NCBI GenBank assembly: GCA_021613335.1 | Contig: JAJTWR010000266.1 | Span: forward strand, 620,001 to 684,000 | Direction of reading: 5' to 3' | From: Whitmania pigra | Taxonomy: Eukaryota; Annelida; Clitellata; Hirudinida; Haemopidae | Length of the DNA stretch: 64,000 bases | Program-made: the position numbers and the translations under genes | Part shown: in pieces, positions 1 through 17,784 of the stretch | Numbering within the stretch: the stretch's first letter is position 1 | How the letters are laid out: each line of letters begins with the position of its first letter | The notes under the pieces: model-generated | The model's input: only the letters and a program-made list of their open reading frames with translations | Told to the model about the DNA's origin: nothing | Database searches by the model: none

Positions 1-52
1 GGTATCAACATTTCAACAAATCACGTTCCTAAAATTCATTTAAACAAATAAT

Positions 53-465
53 ATTCATAAAATCAAATTTCATAAAATCACATTCATAAAATCAAATTTC
101 ATAAAATCACATTCATAAAATCACATTCATAAAATTAAATTTCATAAAATCACATTCATTAAATCACATTCATAAAAACAAATTTCATAAAATCACATTC
201 ATTAAATCACATTTCATAAAATCACATTCATTAAATCACATTTCATTAAATCACTTTTTATTAAATCACTTTTCATTAAATCACTTTTTATTAAATCACT
301 TTTCATTAAATCACATTTCATAAAATCACATTTCATAAAATCACATTTCATAAATTCACATTCATTAAATCACATTTCATAAAATCACATTCATTAAATC
401 ACATTTCATTAAATCACATTTCATAAAATCACATTCATTAAATCACTTTTCATTAAATCACATTT
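53..465. repeat. AT-rich minisatellite of TTCAT-AAA-TCACA units
   Basis: Roughly thirty imperfect head-to-tail copies of a 13-15 base unit (variants of TTCATAAAATCACA and TTCATTAAATCACA). Single-base variants alternate along the array, so units have been reshuffled by unequal exchange or slippage. No coding potential is seen. It stops abruptly near 465, where GC-richer unique sequence starts. Confidence 0.9.
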
Positions 466-1068
466 TCAGCCCAAAGACCTTCAAGCAAGGTTGCCTCAAG
501 GTCGCCGCGTGCTTTAATGAGGTCCAATCTCGGTTTCACTTTCGACCTCTCGACGTCTCGGGAAATTCCGCCGGGATTTCCGGCATCACTCGGTTTCAAT
601 TTCGTTTTCGTAGCGTGTGAAAAGTTGCGTGCGAGGGCTATCAGAGTGAGATTTACTGAAATAATGATGATAATGATGGTGATGATATTTATGATGGTTA
701 TGATAGCGATTATGATGTTGATGATGACGACGACGATGATGATAGTGTTGGTGATGATTATGGATATGACGAAATCTTCATCTTGACGTTATACATGAAA
801 ATAACATCAATAAGTATTGTTATTATAATAACATTAGTAGTAGTGAGACAATGACATTGAAATAATTACACCATTAATAAAAATAATAACGAATAGATGA
901 ATTCAGTTGTCTTAATAATAATATATTCAATAAATTCAAATTTATTTTTTGAACAATTTTGTTTCCTATGACAAAGAATTTAAATTAATTTCCAGTTTCA
1001 AAGAAAAAGAAAAGATTTCCGAGCGTTGAAATATCTGACTTTTTAAATAAAATGAATTATTATTATTA

Positions 1069-1107
<39 letters not shown>

Positions 1108-1167
1108 TTTGTAGACCAGAGTCATTTTTAAGAAGCCGTAACTTTTGAATTATTTTTGTCCTTATTA

Positions 1168-1224
<57 letters not shown>

Positions 1225-1865
1225 AAGTCATTTCACGTTCTGAACAACACTCGCGGCATGTTTGCTTGTCCGATCAATATACGATCATTATACATGCGTT
1301 GAGCCTCGTCATCATCATCATCATCATAATCCCAAACCAATTTCATCGTCATCATCGTCATCATCATCAATTCCCATTCCAACATTCACCACGGGACAGT
1401 AATACAACAGCATTTCAAAGCGAGGGAATTCAGCAGACCATAAATTTATGAATTCAAATATCGTTCAAAGCCATATTCATAATCGGCGCCAAATGGCGTC
1501 ACACAGTGATTGACGCACTCTGCGCTACAAGAGCAACCACCAAACGCCTCTCGAAAGTCGTCTGCTTGACGAGCGTCAAAATGGCGGCAACGTTGCGCAA
1601 TCGTGTTTCCAGGCAAAGATAGGTTTTCCTTCACGATCCACTTATTGGCGCCCAGAAAAAATGTGCTCAACAGATGTCGCGTGGCCTACTTTGTGGTCTA
1701 ATTTTTTAATATTTTTATCTTTTAATTTCTAAATATTTTTTGTGTTCTTATTATTTGTTTTAATGGAAATTTTTTTTTATTTTAAGATTTGACGATTTAA
1801 AATTAAAAATTAAAACTTGCGCCAAACAACTAAGACTATTTGGAGGTTTTTAATTCGACCAATTA

Positions 1866-1901
<36 letters not shown>

Positions 1902-2090
1902 TTAATTAAAATAATCTCTTTTATCATAAAACAATTTTTTCATTTGAAATATTAAAATATTCAATTCTAAGAATTTTGAAGAAAATATTTGTCATTCGAA
2001 TATATCTAATTTCATAAATCCCATCTATGATGCTTTCACGCACAAAAAATAATAGGATGACATGATGACGACGACGATGACGACGACGAC

Positions 2091-2167
<77 letters not shown>

Positions 2168-2290
2168 CGATGACGATAACGACTCGGCGATTTTATTGAC
2201 TTGCGGTAATGGAAGAAACGATCTAGTCCGCCTAGAAAACTCTTTTCCAGATGGTCGCGAGATAAAATAGCCATAATCATCATCATCATC

Positions 2291-2353
<63 letters not shown>

Positions 2354-4325
2354 AATCACCATAATCATCATCATCTCCACCAACAACCATTACAACTACT
2401 TAACTACTTAACTATCAAGGCCACCTTTATAGTGTTCAGTATAACATCATGTCCACAAAGTGCGCTAATTTCCTTTTAGGAATCTTTTAACATTTCGGTT
2501 AAGTCCTCCTTTGTAATTGGTTCACAATATTGGCTTCTGTTTACCCCGTCCATGGGACATCGTTGCAAACTAGCCCAGGTCACGTGGGGCTCCTAAGGGC
2601 ATTGCACTGAATGACCCATTCATTGACCTATGACCTTCAAGTCTGACCTTTTTTATCTTCATTAATCTTTAATGCGTTAATGCTGTTAACGCTAGTTCGG
2701 ATAGTTTGATTAAATGCATTTTGATGTTGTTTTAATATTTCTTTAAACAATTTGTAGTTAAATTTTACAACAACAACAACAAAATTAACAAGATTGATTA
2801 TCAATTATTTCGCTTTCATAAATTAATACTATTATTAGTAATTAATGTCTCAGACTGATGTAATTAAATTAATAATAATAATAATAACAGCATTATTATT
2901 ATAATAATTATTATTTTATTTAATATATTTTTTACAATTATTTATGTTTATTAATAATTTTGCTATAATAATTGCATTATTATTATTATAATTAATTATA
3001 TGTTATTATTATCATCATCATCATCATCATCACCTTTATTATCCTGTACGAGTTAAAGGCTGAATGAGTGACGTCATCATATGCCCTCGAAAAAAAAGGA
3101 AAAAAATTGTTTTTCAAATCTTCATCCCAGTTTTCAGGATCGAAAATGAATCGTTGCCTTCCGACAGGGTCACAAGTGATTAGGGCTTGACATTTCAGGG
3201 TCGTGACCTTTTGTGTTTTATGACTGTCATCATATGACGTCACTGAGGTCACGACCTCGAAAGAGGATGATTTCATTGGATGACTAAAAATGAAAAGAGT
3301 GAGTGAATTGGTGAATTGAATGAATGAATGAATGAATTAATTAATTAATTATTTATTTATTTATTAATATTAATAATTATAAATTATATTTAGTTATAAT
3401 TCTAATGTTATTTTAACAATTATTAATTATATTTAAGTATAATTATAATTGCATTAATAACAATAATCATGAGAGCTCACTATTAAAATATCTACAACAT
3501 TCACATATTGTTGAATAATAAATCGTTCTGGTAGACTGGAAAGTACATTGAAACCGAAAGTACTTTTGGAAAAGTAATTGAAAAAGTAACCTCCTTTCAA
3601 ATACAGGCAGACGCCGCTCTGAAAAGGCGCGCAATAAATTACCAATAATGCCCGAGTGAGCATCCAGTTATAGCGAATAAAACGAATTGAAATTAAAACA
3701 TGAACTAATATTTAATATGTTATAATGTTGTTTTTTTTTATAATAATAATTTTCGTATTAATAATATTACAATTGATAGAATCGATTTAAAGTAAGTTTA
3801 CTCTTGGATATTATTAAGTAATATAATTTGAATAGTTAATTAATTAAACGTATAATTACTATTATAATTATTATTATAAATGAAACAAAATAAATAATTT
3901 ATTAATAATCTTTAGAAAATCATTTTCAACATTTATCCACGCTAAATCAACCACGACAAAATAACCATTTTCGTTTAAAAACATCTTACAACAATTTAGA
4001 ACTAAATTTTTTTTTAATATTTCAAAATCCAACACGATGACGACCATGACGACGACAACGACGACGATGATGATGATGATGTTGACAACTGTGATGACAA
4101 TGACGATGATGATGGTGGTGATGGTAATGTTGATGATGATGGTGGTGGTGATGATGGTGGTGACGATGATGATGATGATGATGATGATGATGGTTGTGAT
4201 GATGATGATAATGACTAATTTGTTGAATCGTAAACGAATAATATCTCACCTTGTAATTTGTAAACTTTGCCCCTGTAAACCACAAAACTTACCAAAAACT
4301 ACGTAACGGTTCTCAACTCTTCCAG
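466..4325. other. gene-poor, microsatellite-rich intergenic DNA
   Basis: No exon is supported here. It holds (ATT)n near 1060-1103 and 1866-1901, (GTT)n at about 1169-1223, (GAT/GAC)n at about 2064-2175, (ATC)n at about 2277-2352 and a second GAT-rich tract at about 4037-4210. A GC-richer island at about 1450-1690 is open on the minus strand for 74 codons but has no recognisable domain. The His-, Met- and Asp-rich open frames are translations of the trinucleotide tracts. Confidence 0.7.
2064..2352. repeat. two trinucleotide tracts: (GAT)n then (ATC)n
   Basis: A GAT/GAC tract (about 2064-2175) is followed after about 100 bases by an ATC tract (about 2277-2352). They are the same trinucleotide in opposite orientation, so the pair is an inverted repeat able to form a long imperfect hairpin around a roughly 100-base loop. 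Confidence 0.8.
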
Positions 4326-4414
4326 CCTTTTGACGCTCAAAAGCATCTGCTGACGCCCACGGAGTTGGCGCCATTTCCAGGCTGCGCTGATTCTTATAGG
4401 ATGGATTTTATCAG
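4326..4414 (+). other. orphan candidate coding exon
   Basis: An 89-base open block bounded by an acceptor (CTCTTCCAG) and a donor (AG/GTACAG). Read from phase 0 it encodes about 29 residues containing the string LLTPTELAPFPGCADSYRMD. It is GC-richer than its surroundings and has the residue mix of a real protein, unlike the repeat-derived frames around it. I do not recognise the family. No partner exon was found within several kilobases on either side, so it may be part of a gene with very long introns, a relict exon, or chance. Confidence 0.3.
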
Positions 4415-5885
4415 GTACAGGCTTTCACCAAGACATACGATTAAATCGAGGTTTTATTTATTTATTTATTTCTATTTATTGTTTTTTAATCATTTGAATT
4501 ATGATTTATTTTAATTAATTAATAGTTATAATTTTGTTAACGATTGAGTTTATAATTCGAGATTTTTATTAAAGATTAATTTAAAAATTGTATTAAGGAT
4601 AGGAAATGGTTAGTTAAATTTCTTATTACATGCATTCCTGGTACTTACTCTTTCAAATTTATTTATTTTATGTGGATTTTATTCTGAATTGATCCAATAA
4701 TTGACCAATTGATTTATTGTTAACCATCATCATCATCATCATCATCATCATCCTCACATCCTAAATAAAATAACAAGCAATTTTAAAATTTTAAATAAAA
4801 TTCATAACAAAAATCCGTCGGCAAAATTACTGCACACTCGATGATCTTTAATTCGCGCTGCTGACGTCACAACGACGTCATCAATGGGGGTAAAAAACCA
4901 CCCGTGGTCAAAACGAAAAGCCACTCCCTCCTCAGGTCACATTCTTAGGGTGAAAGGTCACCAGTAAACTGTAGCAAAATCCATTCTTAAGGTTCAACGT
5001 CCATCCACGCGACCTACCCATTTTTACCCGCGATTTAATTCACGGTCAGTAAAAGTCCATTCTCTCGTAGAAAAAACTGGTTGTTTTTTTTTTTAAGAAC
5101 ACCCACGAGTATTTCCCCACTTTATATTCATCCCATGGGCTGGCTAAGGCCACCCTTCACCAAGCCACTTATGTCCACTCGGGCTAACCATGGCCATCCA
5201 TGACTATTCCTCCCTATGGCTACTACTCTATTATCTATACAACCGTGGCTACCTGCCCCTTCTGCCCCTTCTATGGCCATCCATGGCTACGTGGCACCTT
5301 TCCCCCTAAACACTTTCCTTATCCCGTGGACTTTATTTTGAACGTCCTATGTCCTGCCTTGGCCGTTCATGTTAGAAGGATGACAATGCTGATGCATCGG
5401 CTATTTTTTAAATTGATTGACGAGGGTTTGTACTGCTCCCCTAATGAATATCAATCAACTCCCTCTTTGTCGTCTGCTTTTCAAAGATCACTTCAGCTAA
5501 TTGTGGCTGTGTTAATGATGATGATACTGTTATTGGCGATGGCGATGACGATGACGACGATGACGATGATGGTGAAAATGATTACGATGATGATGATGAT
5601 GATGTCTGCGGTCATCACTTAAGAACTTCTATAAATAATAACATTAAAATACTTTTGGCAACAATAATTAAATCTTATTATAATAATAGTATAAATAACA
5701 TTTAAAATATTTATAAACAAGTACAACGGGCTCATACAACGCCTATTATCTGTTTCTATGGTGACGGAAATATGAAGAATTCAACCTCCATATACAATCA
5801 TTTTTAAATTATTTTCCAATATCAATTTTAAATAATCTTTTAAATGTATTTAAATCGTTTTGATATTTAATTTATTTGTGCAAAC

Positions 5886-6081
<196 letters not shown>

Positions 6082-7546
6082 TTTTCTCTTAAAATCCTTT
6101 TTTTGCTCCTGGCGGAAACTTAAAATCTCCATTACGAGGATCTTTTCCCAGAGGACGGTTTTACGACAACCTCGTTTGAAAAGCCAGCATTTGTCTTCGA
6201 TAAAAATGTAATTAATGTAACTTGTAATAGTAGTAGTATTATAATAATGTAGAATATGATTATCTGGAATAGTATTAATATAATTATTTTTTGTTATGTG
6301 GTTTATGAGTTTATTGAATCAAACAAACAAGCCTTGTTTACATGCACAGAAATTAAACCAAAAGCGAAAGCACTAAATAAATTCAAATAAACCCAAATGG
6401 CCAGCCTCAAGGAAGCACATGCTTGCGTTGACGGACTGATTTTAAAAGTAGTTATATACACATAAACTATTATTATTATTACATAAAATCATAAGCATAT
6501 TACACTTCCACTCAATAAATATTGTTTGTATTGACATTTTGAATAATAAATAAAGTAATTTGAAAGGGCATGTGTTTAACTGAGTTAGATCCTTGATAGA
6601 TGAAGGTATGAAATCATAATAAGGATAGTTGTACTGTACAACTTGTACATAATATAATTTAATAATAAAATTTTATATATTCAAATATCCTTAATAATTT
6701 TAAATAATTAAAAATTACTTAATCTAATTATTATTACCTTCCCGTAATTTTGTATCGTTTTTATATATTTTTATTCAAAAAATTAAAAAAATAATAAATT
6801 TGTGGTTTTGGGGAAAGCCGGAAATTCACTGAGTAGTTTTATTTGGTTTTGGAATCGATAAATTAAATTAGCATTATTTGTTTGTAAAATAATTGTAAAT
6901 TAAATAAATATTATTTATTTACTATCAATACGATTAGTATTGTTAATAATAATGTTTTCCTCCTAAATGTATTTTTAATTAAAATGCTTTCATCTTTCCG
7001 GTTTTTTTTTTAATAAATTTCGAAATAAGACAAAAAACATAAAAGCACTTTTTCAATCAGCCTTTCAATCAAAACGACCAATCAAAACGATCGATCAATC
7101 ACTGGTTCGCCCAGCAGGCAGTCACAATCAGCTCTATCTTCTGGCGAGGTCCTAGAGTCGATGTGGAGGCTATCAATCACCTTCAATCAATTAATCATTC
7201 ATTCAATCATTTTCAATAATTCATTCAATCAATAAATCAATCGTTCATTCATTCAATCACCTTCAATCAACCAACCAATCATTCAATCATTTTTAGTCAC
7301 TCAATTCAATCAACTGTGATCAATTATACGGTGATCGTGATCGTTTTCAATCAATTATAATTAATCTGGTTACTACCTGATTAATAAAATTTTAATTAGA
7401 TAATTAAATTAATAAAATAAACATTACATCTAATATCGTAACAAATAGCATAATTAATACTTCACTAAATATTATAATTAATGTCATGACTTTGACACGG
7501 AAAGTACAACTTTACGACATAAACCCAATGACCCTGAACTCAATGA

Positions 7547-7727
7547 ACTCACCCGTAGCTAGATGGGACACTTTATAAAGATTGGTTGATTGATTGATTG
7601 ATTGACAAACAAACAAATATTAATTAATTATTCGGCTGTTAATGAACTCATCCGTAACTGACGCTTTTTAAAGATTGATTGATTGGTTAACAAGCATGCA
7701 AATATGAATTTATTATTCGGCCGTTAA
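7547..7727. repeat. imperfect ~95-base direct repeat, two copies
   Basis: A block running from an ACTC(A/T)(C/T)CCGTA motif through TTATAAAGATTG(A/G)TTGATTG to TTATTCGGC(T/C)GTTAAT occurs twice in tandem. The copies differ in the number of TTGA units and by scattered substitutions. No function is evident. Confidence 0.7.
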
Positions 7728-8587
7728 TTAATTAATAATGAGATTAAGAGGCTTATAAATATTAATGAGTTCATCGCTTGTTGACGAATTGCTGCTAATG
7801 AATGCTGCCGATCAGTGACCGTTGTTTCGCGAGGGGAATTCATTATGAGGGATGTAGGGTTTTATTGGAAGAAATGAATATTAATTGTTGTGCAATATGA
7901 ATATTAATTGCTGTGAAATACGAATGTTAATTGCTGTGAAATACAAACATTAATTTAGGTCTAGTACGAAAATTAATTTATGACTATAGTACGAATATTT
8001 GTTTTTTGCGCAACTCGAATATCAATTGATGGGTAATGTTATTACTAATCAATTAATTAGTCAATGCAATTAATTAGACAATTCATGTAGAATTCGCACT
8101 CTGCCAGCTATATATTTGGTTGTCAATGGCAACGTAACAAATATATTTCTGGAAAATTCACAGCAGTTGTTCGGGATTTCGTAGAAAAATTCGGCATTAA
8201 AAAGCGATGTTTTGTGACTTAGATTTTTTTTTTTAATTTTGTACGTAAATCTAAGATCTTTTTAAATTCTTACAAATATTCGCATCATGCGATGGAGTTC
8301 TGCGAGATGACAGATTTTGTGATGCAAATTCGCTCAATGCGAAAGACTATCAATACTCGACAGTTTTTGCCAGGAATCGCACGCAAATTCATTTCAATGT
8401 TTCGATTTACTGAACCATCTCCGTCGAAAACTACGATCTCTGATGGCCGAGTTTATAAAGGGACTTCATCAAATTCACTAATAATTATATTTATAATTTA
8501 CACTAAAATCATTAACAGCATTTCATTCTTAACCCATGAAACTTCATGGATTTTTAAAACTTTTTATTTCAAGTAACTTCATCCAAA

Positions 8588-8685
8588 ATATTATTTATAC
8601 TATATAATAATTGTAATATCATTTATATTATATAATAATTATAATATTATTTGTATTATATAATAATTATAATATTATTTGTATT
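8588..8685. repeat. AT-only minisatellite, unit about 33 bases
   Basis: Three tandem copies of a unit containing ATATTATTTGTATTATATAA and TAATTATA. The last two copies are almost identical, indicating recent amplification. Confidence 0.8.
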
Positions 8686-9404
8686 AAGTCAGCAATTGGA
8701 GACTCCATGCCATTGGCTTAAATTCTGTTCCCCATTGAATAAAACCATTCAAACTGTTCAATCTCAAGGAATGAAATGAGGTCAAGTGCAAAAATGTGTA
8801 AAGTGCTTGATCAGAAAAAAAAAAGAAATAAATTTTTAAAAATCATGAGAATTTCCTTCTCCTGAAATGAGAAATCCTTGGAAAAGGAAAAATACCCAAC
8901 ACAAGAGATTCAAAGTCACATCCTCAATCGAACGCTGGCATAATCCGGAGTTCATAAACAACGCACGTCAATATTTTTCCATCCAACTTGCTCACTCAAC
9001 ATGATTATTTTAAGGGAGTTTTTTTAAAGTTTGAATAAGTTCACAACACTTAATTATAATCTAAAATCACTATTCGTGCAATAACTACTACACCCTCATC
9101 AGGTAATGATGATATACTGAGCAGTTTTAAAATAAATCGGTTTTCATGATGCAAAAACGAGTCCGAATAAAAGCACAAAAAACACTCTGGAATCATTTCG
9201 AAGTCGACAACATGAGCTGAGTACATCGAGAAGACACAAAATGCTTGCTTCCCGAACATCTTATTACAATATGTTTATTAAAAATTACTTCTAACATAAC
9301 ACAATTGCATTATTATTACATAATTTATAATCAATTCAAAAAACATAATTTCACTTATTTACAGAACATTTATAAATTTCCACCAAAAACACTTTAAATT
9401 AATT

Positions 9405-10582
9405 CTAGTCATCTTTTGAATGTGGCTCGTCGACCTGAATCTCCGGAACGTAAAACTGTCGATGGTTGTCGAGTGGAGCGAAATAGTAGATTTCCTTGTC
9501 TCCGTAATATTCTACGAACGGGTAGGCCTGAAGATTATTTTCCTGGAACAAGTAGAAAATTCATCATCATGCATTTGGCTTCTTTACGTTCAAACCACAA
9601 AAAGAAAATTTCACCAGTTAAACGAGAATTTTCAAATGACTAGATACAACTTCATTAAAATAACTTTTATTTTCTTTTGATAAGTTTATTTATCTTTAAA
9701 ACTAAAGTTTTTTCAGCTACAGTCATTCTACATGTCTACAAAGGAAAGGGTTTCTTACAAATGGTCGGACAATTATAGCATTTTGACATGACGCAAATAC
9801 ATGAAGAACTCAAAAAATCAGCTAAATACAACTGAAAAGCAATAAACCAAAACTGAACTACCTCGATGAAATATTTCAACTGCGGATAAACTCTCCACGC
9901 TCCGAACGGGATGGAAAGATCACTCCTGAAAGGAAATTTCGACTTCACGGCTTTGGAAATGCCCGGAAATTCGAACTTTTTGAAGCCATTTTCTTTGAAC
10001 ACCTTTTCAGCTTCGATCACTTCCTTTGACTCGAGTAAATCCTTTGGAATGACCGAACCGGCAATCCATCTCAACTGATCTTCTGGCACCTGTGTTGAAA
10101 TATTAATATTATCTTTTCACTTTATCTCTTTATTTAGATTTAAAGCAATAAAAAAAAACAAAAACAGTGAATCAGACAAAATAAATCAATTCAAAATATA
10201 AAAGACATTTTATTAAAGCACATTTACCCTGCTAACTGAATCGCCCAAGCTAAAAAAATAAAATCATTGAAATTTTAAATGTATTTTTAATAACTGACGA
10301 AACCTTTTTGGGATCATCGTAAAATACACCAAAGGTCTTCAACTTGGGCAATATGGAGCAGGCTTCAGAAAACACTAGTGACGAATGCTTGTAAGATCCA
10401 GTGCCTGTTTTATACATTCCAAAGAATCCTCCGCTCAATGGCGGCTCGCCAACATCAACGTTGATATCGTCGATTAAGCCTGAGTACAAAATAAGTGCAA
10501 AAACTGTAAATAAAAGTAAAACGATGAGAAAAATAATTCCACAAAGAATGAGCGTGTAGTTCTCCATCATGTGTTGTCGCAT
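9405..10582 (-). CDS. TEX264: TEX264-like ER membrane protein (GyrI-like domain), three exons
   Basis: TEX264 family members are ER-anchored receptors for selective ER-phagy. Each has one N-terminal membrane segment followed by a cytosolic GyrI-like domain. Exons on the minus strand are 10582-10304, 10089-9862 and 9542-9405, all joined in phase 0 with GT-AG introns, giving 213 residues. A membrane segment (LILCGIIFLIVLLLFTVFAL) near residues 9-30 is followed by SGLIDDINVDVGEPP. Exon 1 continues through ACSILPKLKTFGVFYDD, exon 2 has FPFRSDLSIPFGAWRVYPQL, and exon 3 ends with QFYVPEI. All align with vertebrate TEX264. The protein stops about 10 residues after that motif, so the long acidic, Ser-rich tail that carries the LC3-interacting motif in vertebrates is absent. 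The upstream Met at residue 1 or Met at 5/6 could start translation. The gene is divergent from the guanylyl cyclase at 11836. Confidence 0.88.
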
Positions 10583-11414
10583 ACGATCGTAAACAAATCA
10601 GGGTTCGTAGAGATGGCTGAAATCGTTTTTATTTAATTTATAATTAAATAATTGCGAGTTAAAGCTAAAATAATAAAACTTTAAAAAAAAAGCACTGATA
10701 AAATAAAATAAAGCTTAAAATAAACATTTTAATAAGAGATGTCTCAGAAATATTCGTGACGTAATTTCCCGGATGTTAACACGACACCTTTCCAGACGGT
10801 ACGAACGAAACCACAGACTTGTCGAATGACGATGAAGGAATAATGAATATCTATAGGAATTAATTTCACATTTCTCTTTGAACTTACAACCAAATTAACG
10901 CCTGGCAACAAAAGACAACGTTACCTACAAAGTCTCAAATAGGATGGAAATTGAAATTTGGACATTTTACTTTGCTTTCGGATTTCTACTAATTTTTAAT
11001 CAGTTTTATTTTATGTTTAAATTCTCCCTCTGGCGTGTCTATGCCTCGTTTGACGAAGTGAGTGTTTAGCAACCGACTCTGAATCCTCATCATCATTGGT
11101 TTCCATAGACATAATCATCCTCGCCTCCATGCAAATGAACTTGGAATAAGCAGTGGAACACCTGGATAATCACATCATAACTGTAAAAAAAGTGCACTGT
11201 AAAAGAAATCTCTTATAAAATGTTATTGCACTGCCAGAAAATTTGAAAAAATTCACACTTTTTAAGCAATTTGGAGCAATTATCCAAAGCTTGATTCTAT
11301 CACCAAATATTGAAAAATTTAACACTCGGCTAGCCTAGACGCACTAAATAGTTTTCAGCATTCTTAGATTCTTAAATTTAAAAAAAAAACCGAAAGAACC
11401 TTTACTCTAAAATC

Positions 11415-11567
11415 ATGGGAAATTATTGCAATCGAGAAGAAGATGACTCACTTGGAGATTCGAGAGAGCAAGGTCCTAAGTTGGAAATCAGAACAGGATT
11501 ATGTAATGCTGATCCCATCACAAAGCAAGGAAAAAGGATTCAAATGATGCAAGTGAATGATTCATAA
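11415..11567 (+). CDS. possible 50-residue acylated microprotein (unverified small ORF)
   Basis: A 50-codon frame beginning MGNYCNREEDDS and ending MQVNDS, then TAA. The second-position Gly and Cys at position 5 resemble dual N-myristoylation/palmitoylation signals. The rest is charged and hydrophilic with no membrane segment. An AATAAA lies about 15 bases after the stop. It sits in the 1.25-kb gap between the divergent TEX264 and guanylyl cyclase genes, so it could also be an exon or leader of either. The family is not recognised, and an ORF of this size can occur by chance. Confidence 0.35.
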   Translation: MGNYCNREEDDSLGDSREQGPKLEIRTGLCNADPITKQGKRIQMMQVNDS

Positions 11568-11835
11568 CTTATTTTAAATCTAAAATAAAAGCATTAAAAA
11601 TTCATTCTTCGTTATTTTGTTTTCCACTTACGATATTTGCCAAAATTATTTATCAATGCCTTTTAATAGCTAAATAAATAAATACATAATCGCATGTAAT
11701 AGTAAAGAAAATGTACAACAAAAATATAGCTTTCTTATTATCGAATGGATTCCATTAAAAAGTCATTCCAAATTAGCTAAATAATCCAAGAAAAAATTAC
11801 TTAAATCATTCTAAAAACACTGCAATCACCGCAAG

Positions 11836-16710
<4,875 letters not shown>

Positions 16711-17784
16711 AATTCTGATTGAAACTTTTTCAGAAGTTATTGATTGAGAACTATAGACATATCTAACACGTTCCCTTTCTCTCAGAGCGCCATGTAAATG
16801 GAGACATTGTTATTCATTGGTTATTTATTACTGTTAATTAACCTTTATTTTTTGTGAAACTTAGCCAAAAAAAAAGTTTATATGCAAACTACTTCTGTTT
16901 TCTAAAAGATTACGAAAACTTAAGCCTTAATACACAAATAATAATTCTAGGATCAAGTCTTACTTCTGATAATAATAAGATAAATTGTATCTTCTACACA
17001 AGTAGAATCTTTAAGGAGTATTATTATGTTATTAACCTATTTAAGGTTAAGTGAAATTATGTTAATTTCATGCTAAATTGTTGCAATTGTTGGCAATCTT
17101 TAAACAATCGTTGAGGTCTCATGGTTTAACATATGCACTAATCTTTATTTATTTATTTATTTATTTGATTAAAGTCCGTTGCATAACTAGGATGATTTGG
17201 ACTTATATGCACTAATCAACCGGGTCCTTTTATTTATGGCATGCTGATTCAATTATGCATTAACCAATTATATTGGAATAGTTATTTAACCGTTTAGTAA
17301 AGATACATTTTTAAAAAGTATACCTAGACATGCTTTTAATAATAATAATTTTAAAATATTATTTACATTACATGTTAAAATTATATTATTAACTCGCCTT
17401 TACGTATTTTAATCGCTCCGACCCACTTATAATGAAACCGAGATCATTGTATGCTTTAGTTTTTTAATTAGTTTTATCGCTAATCGTTTACAGTCCAATA
17501 CAGAGATTTTTAGAATCGGGAGGGAATTTTGAAATCGAAGTTCCAATTTTGAATCAAGTATTGCTTGAGTTATGGTTCAACTTTTAGGAGTATTAAGATC
17601 TATATGCAGTGTGTTAGAACTCGTACCGGACAATGGAAGCAATGCCAGGTAGCCGTCGGAATATGTTTTATAATCTCTAATTAGATACTTGAGCAGACTG
17701 TCGAAGATATTATTAATTTTGTTATTATTAAAGCAAATATTAATTATTAATGTTCTTATTATCATTAGTACTACAACATTCCTA
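16711..17784. other. intergenic gap between cyclase and iPLA2 array
   Basis: AT-rich DNA with no supported exon. It holds the 3' flank of the cyclase and the presumed promoter of iPLA2 copy 1. No TATA box or other element stands out. Confidence 0.6.

Noticed and set aside
53..465. CRISPR-like array at the left end
   Set aside because: Units are only 13-15 bases, with no unique spacers, and the genome is eukaryotic.
1446..1670. 74-codon Cys-containing minus-strand frame in a GC-richer island
   Set aside because: No recognisable domain, no clear splice sites and no partner exons; GC-richer DNA tends to be open by chance.
1924..2289. His-rich open frame on the minus strand
   Set aside because: Composed of the GAT tract read as CAT; the flanks have no domain or splice support.
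5200..5622. 140-codon plus-strand frame
   Set aside because: The first part is degenerate repeats of a TATGGCCATCCATGG-like string and the last part a GAT tract; no domain seen.
8292..8576. 94-codon plus-strand frame
   Set aside because: No domain, no splice context, and AT-rich composition like the flanking spacer.
9416..9680. Two overlapping plus-strand frames
   Set aside because: Antisense to the last TEX264 exon, whose minus-strand translation matches the family.
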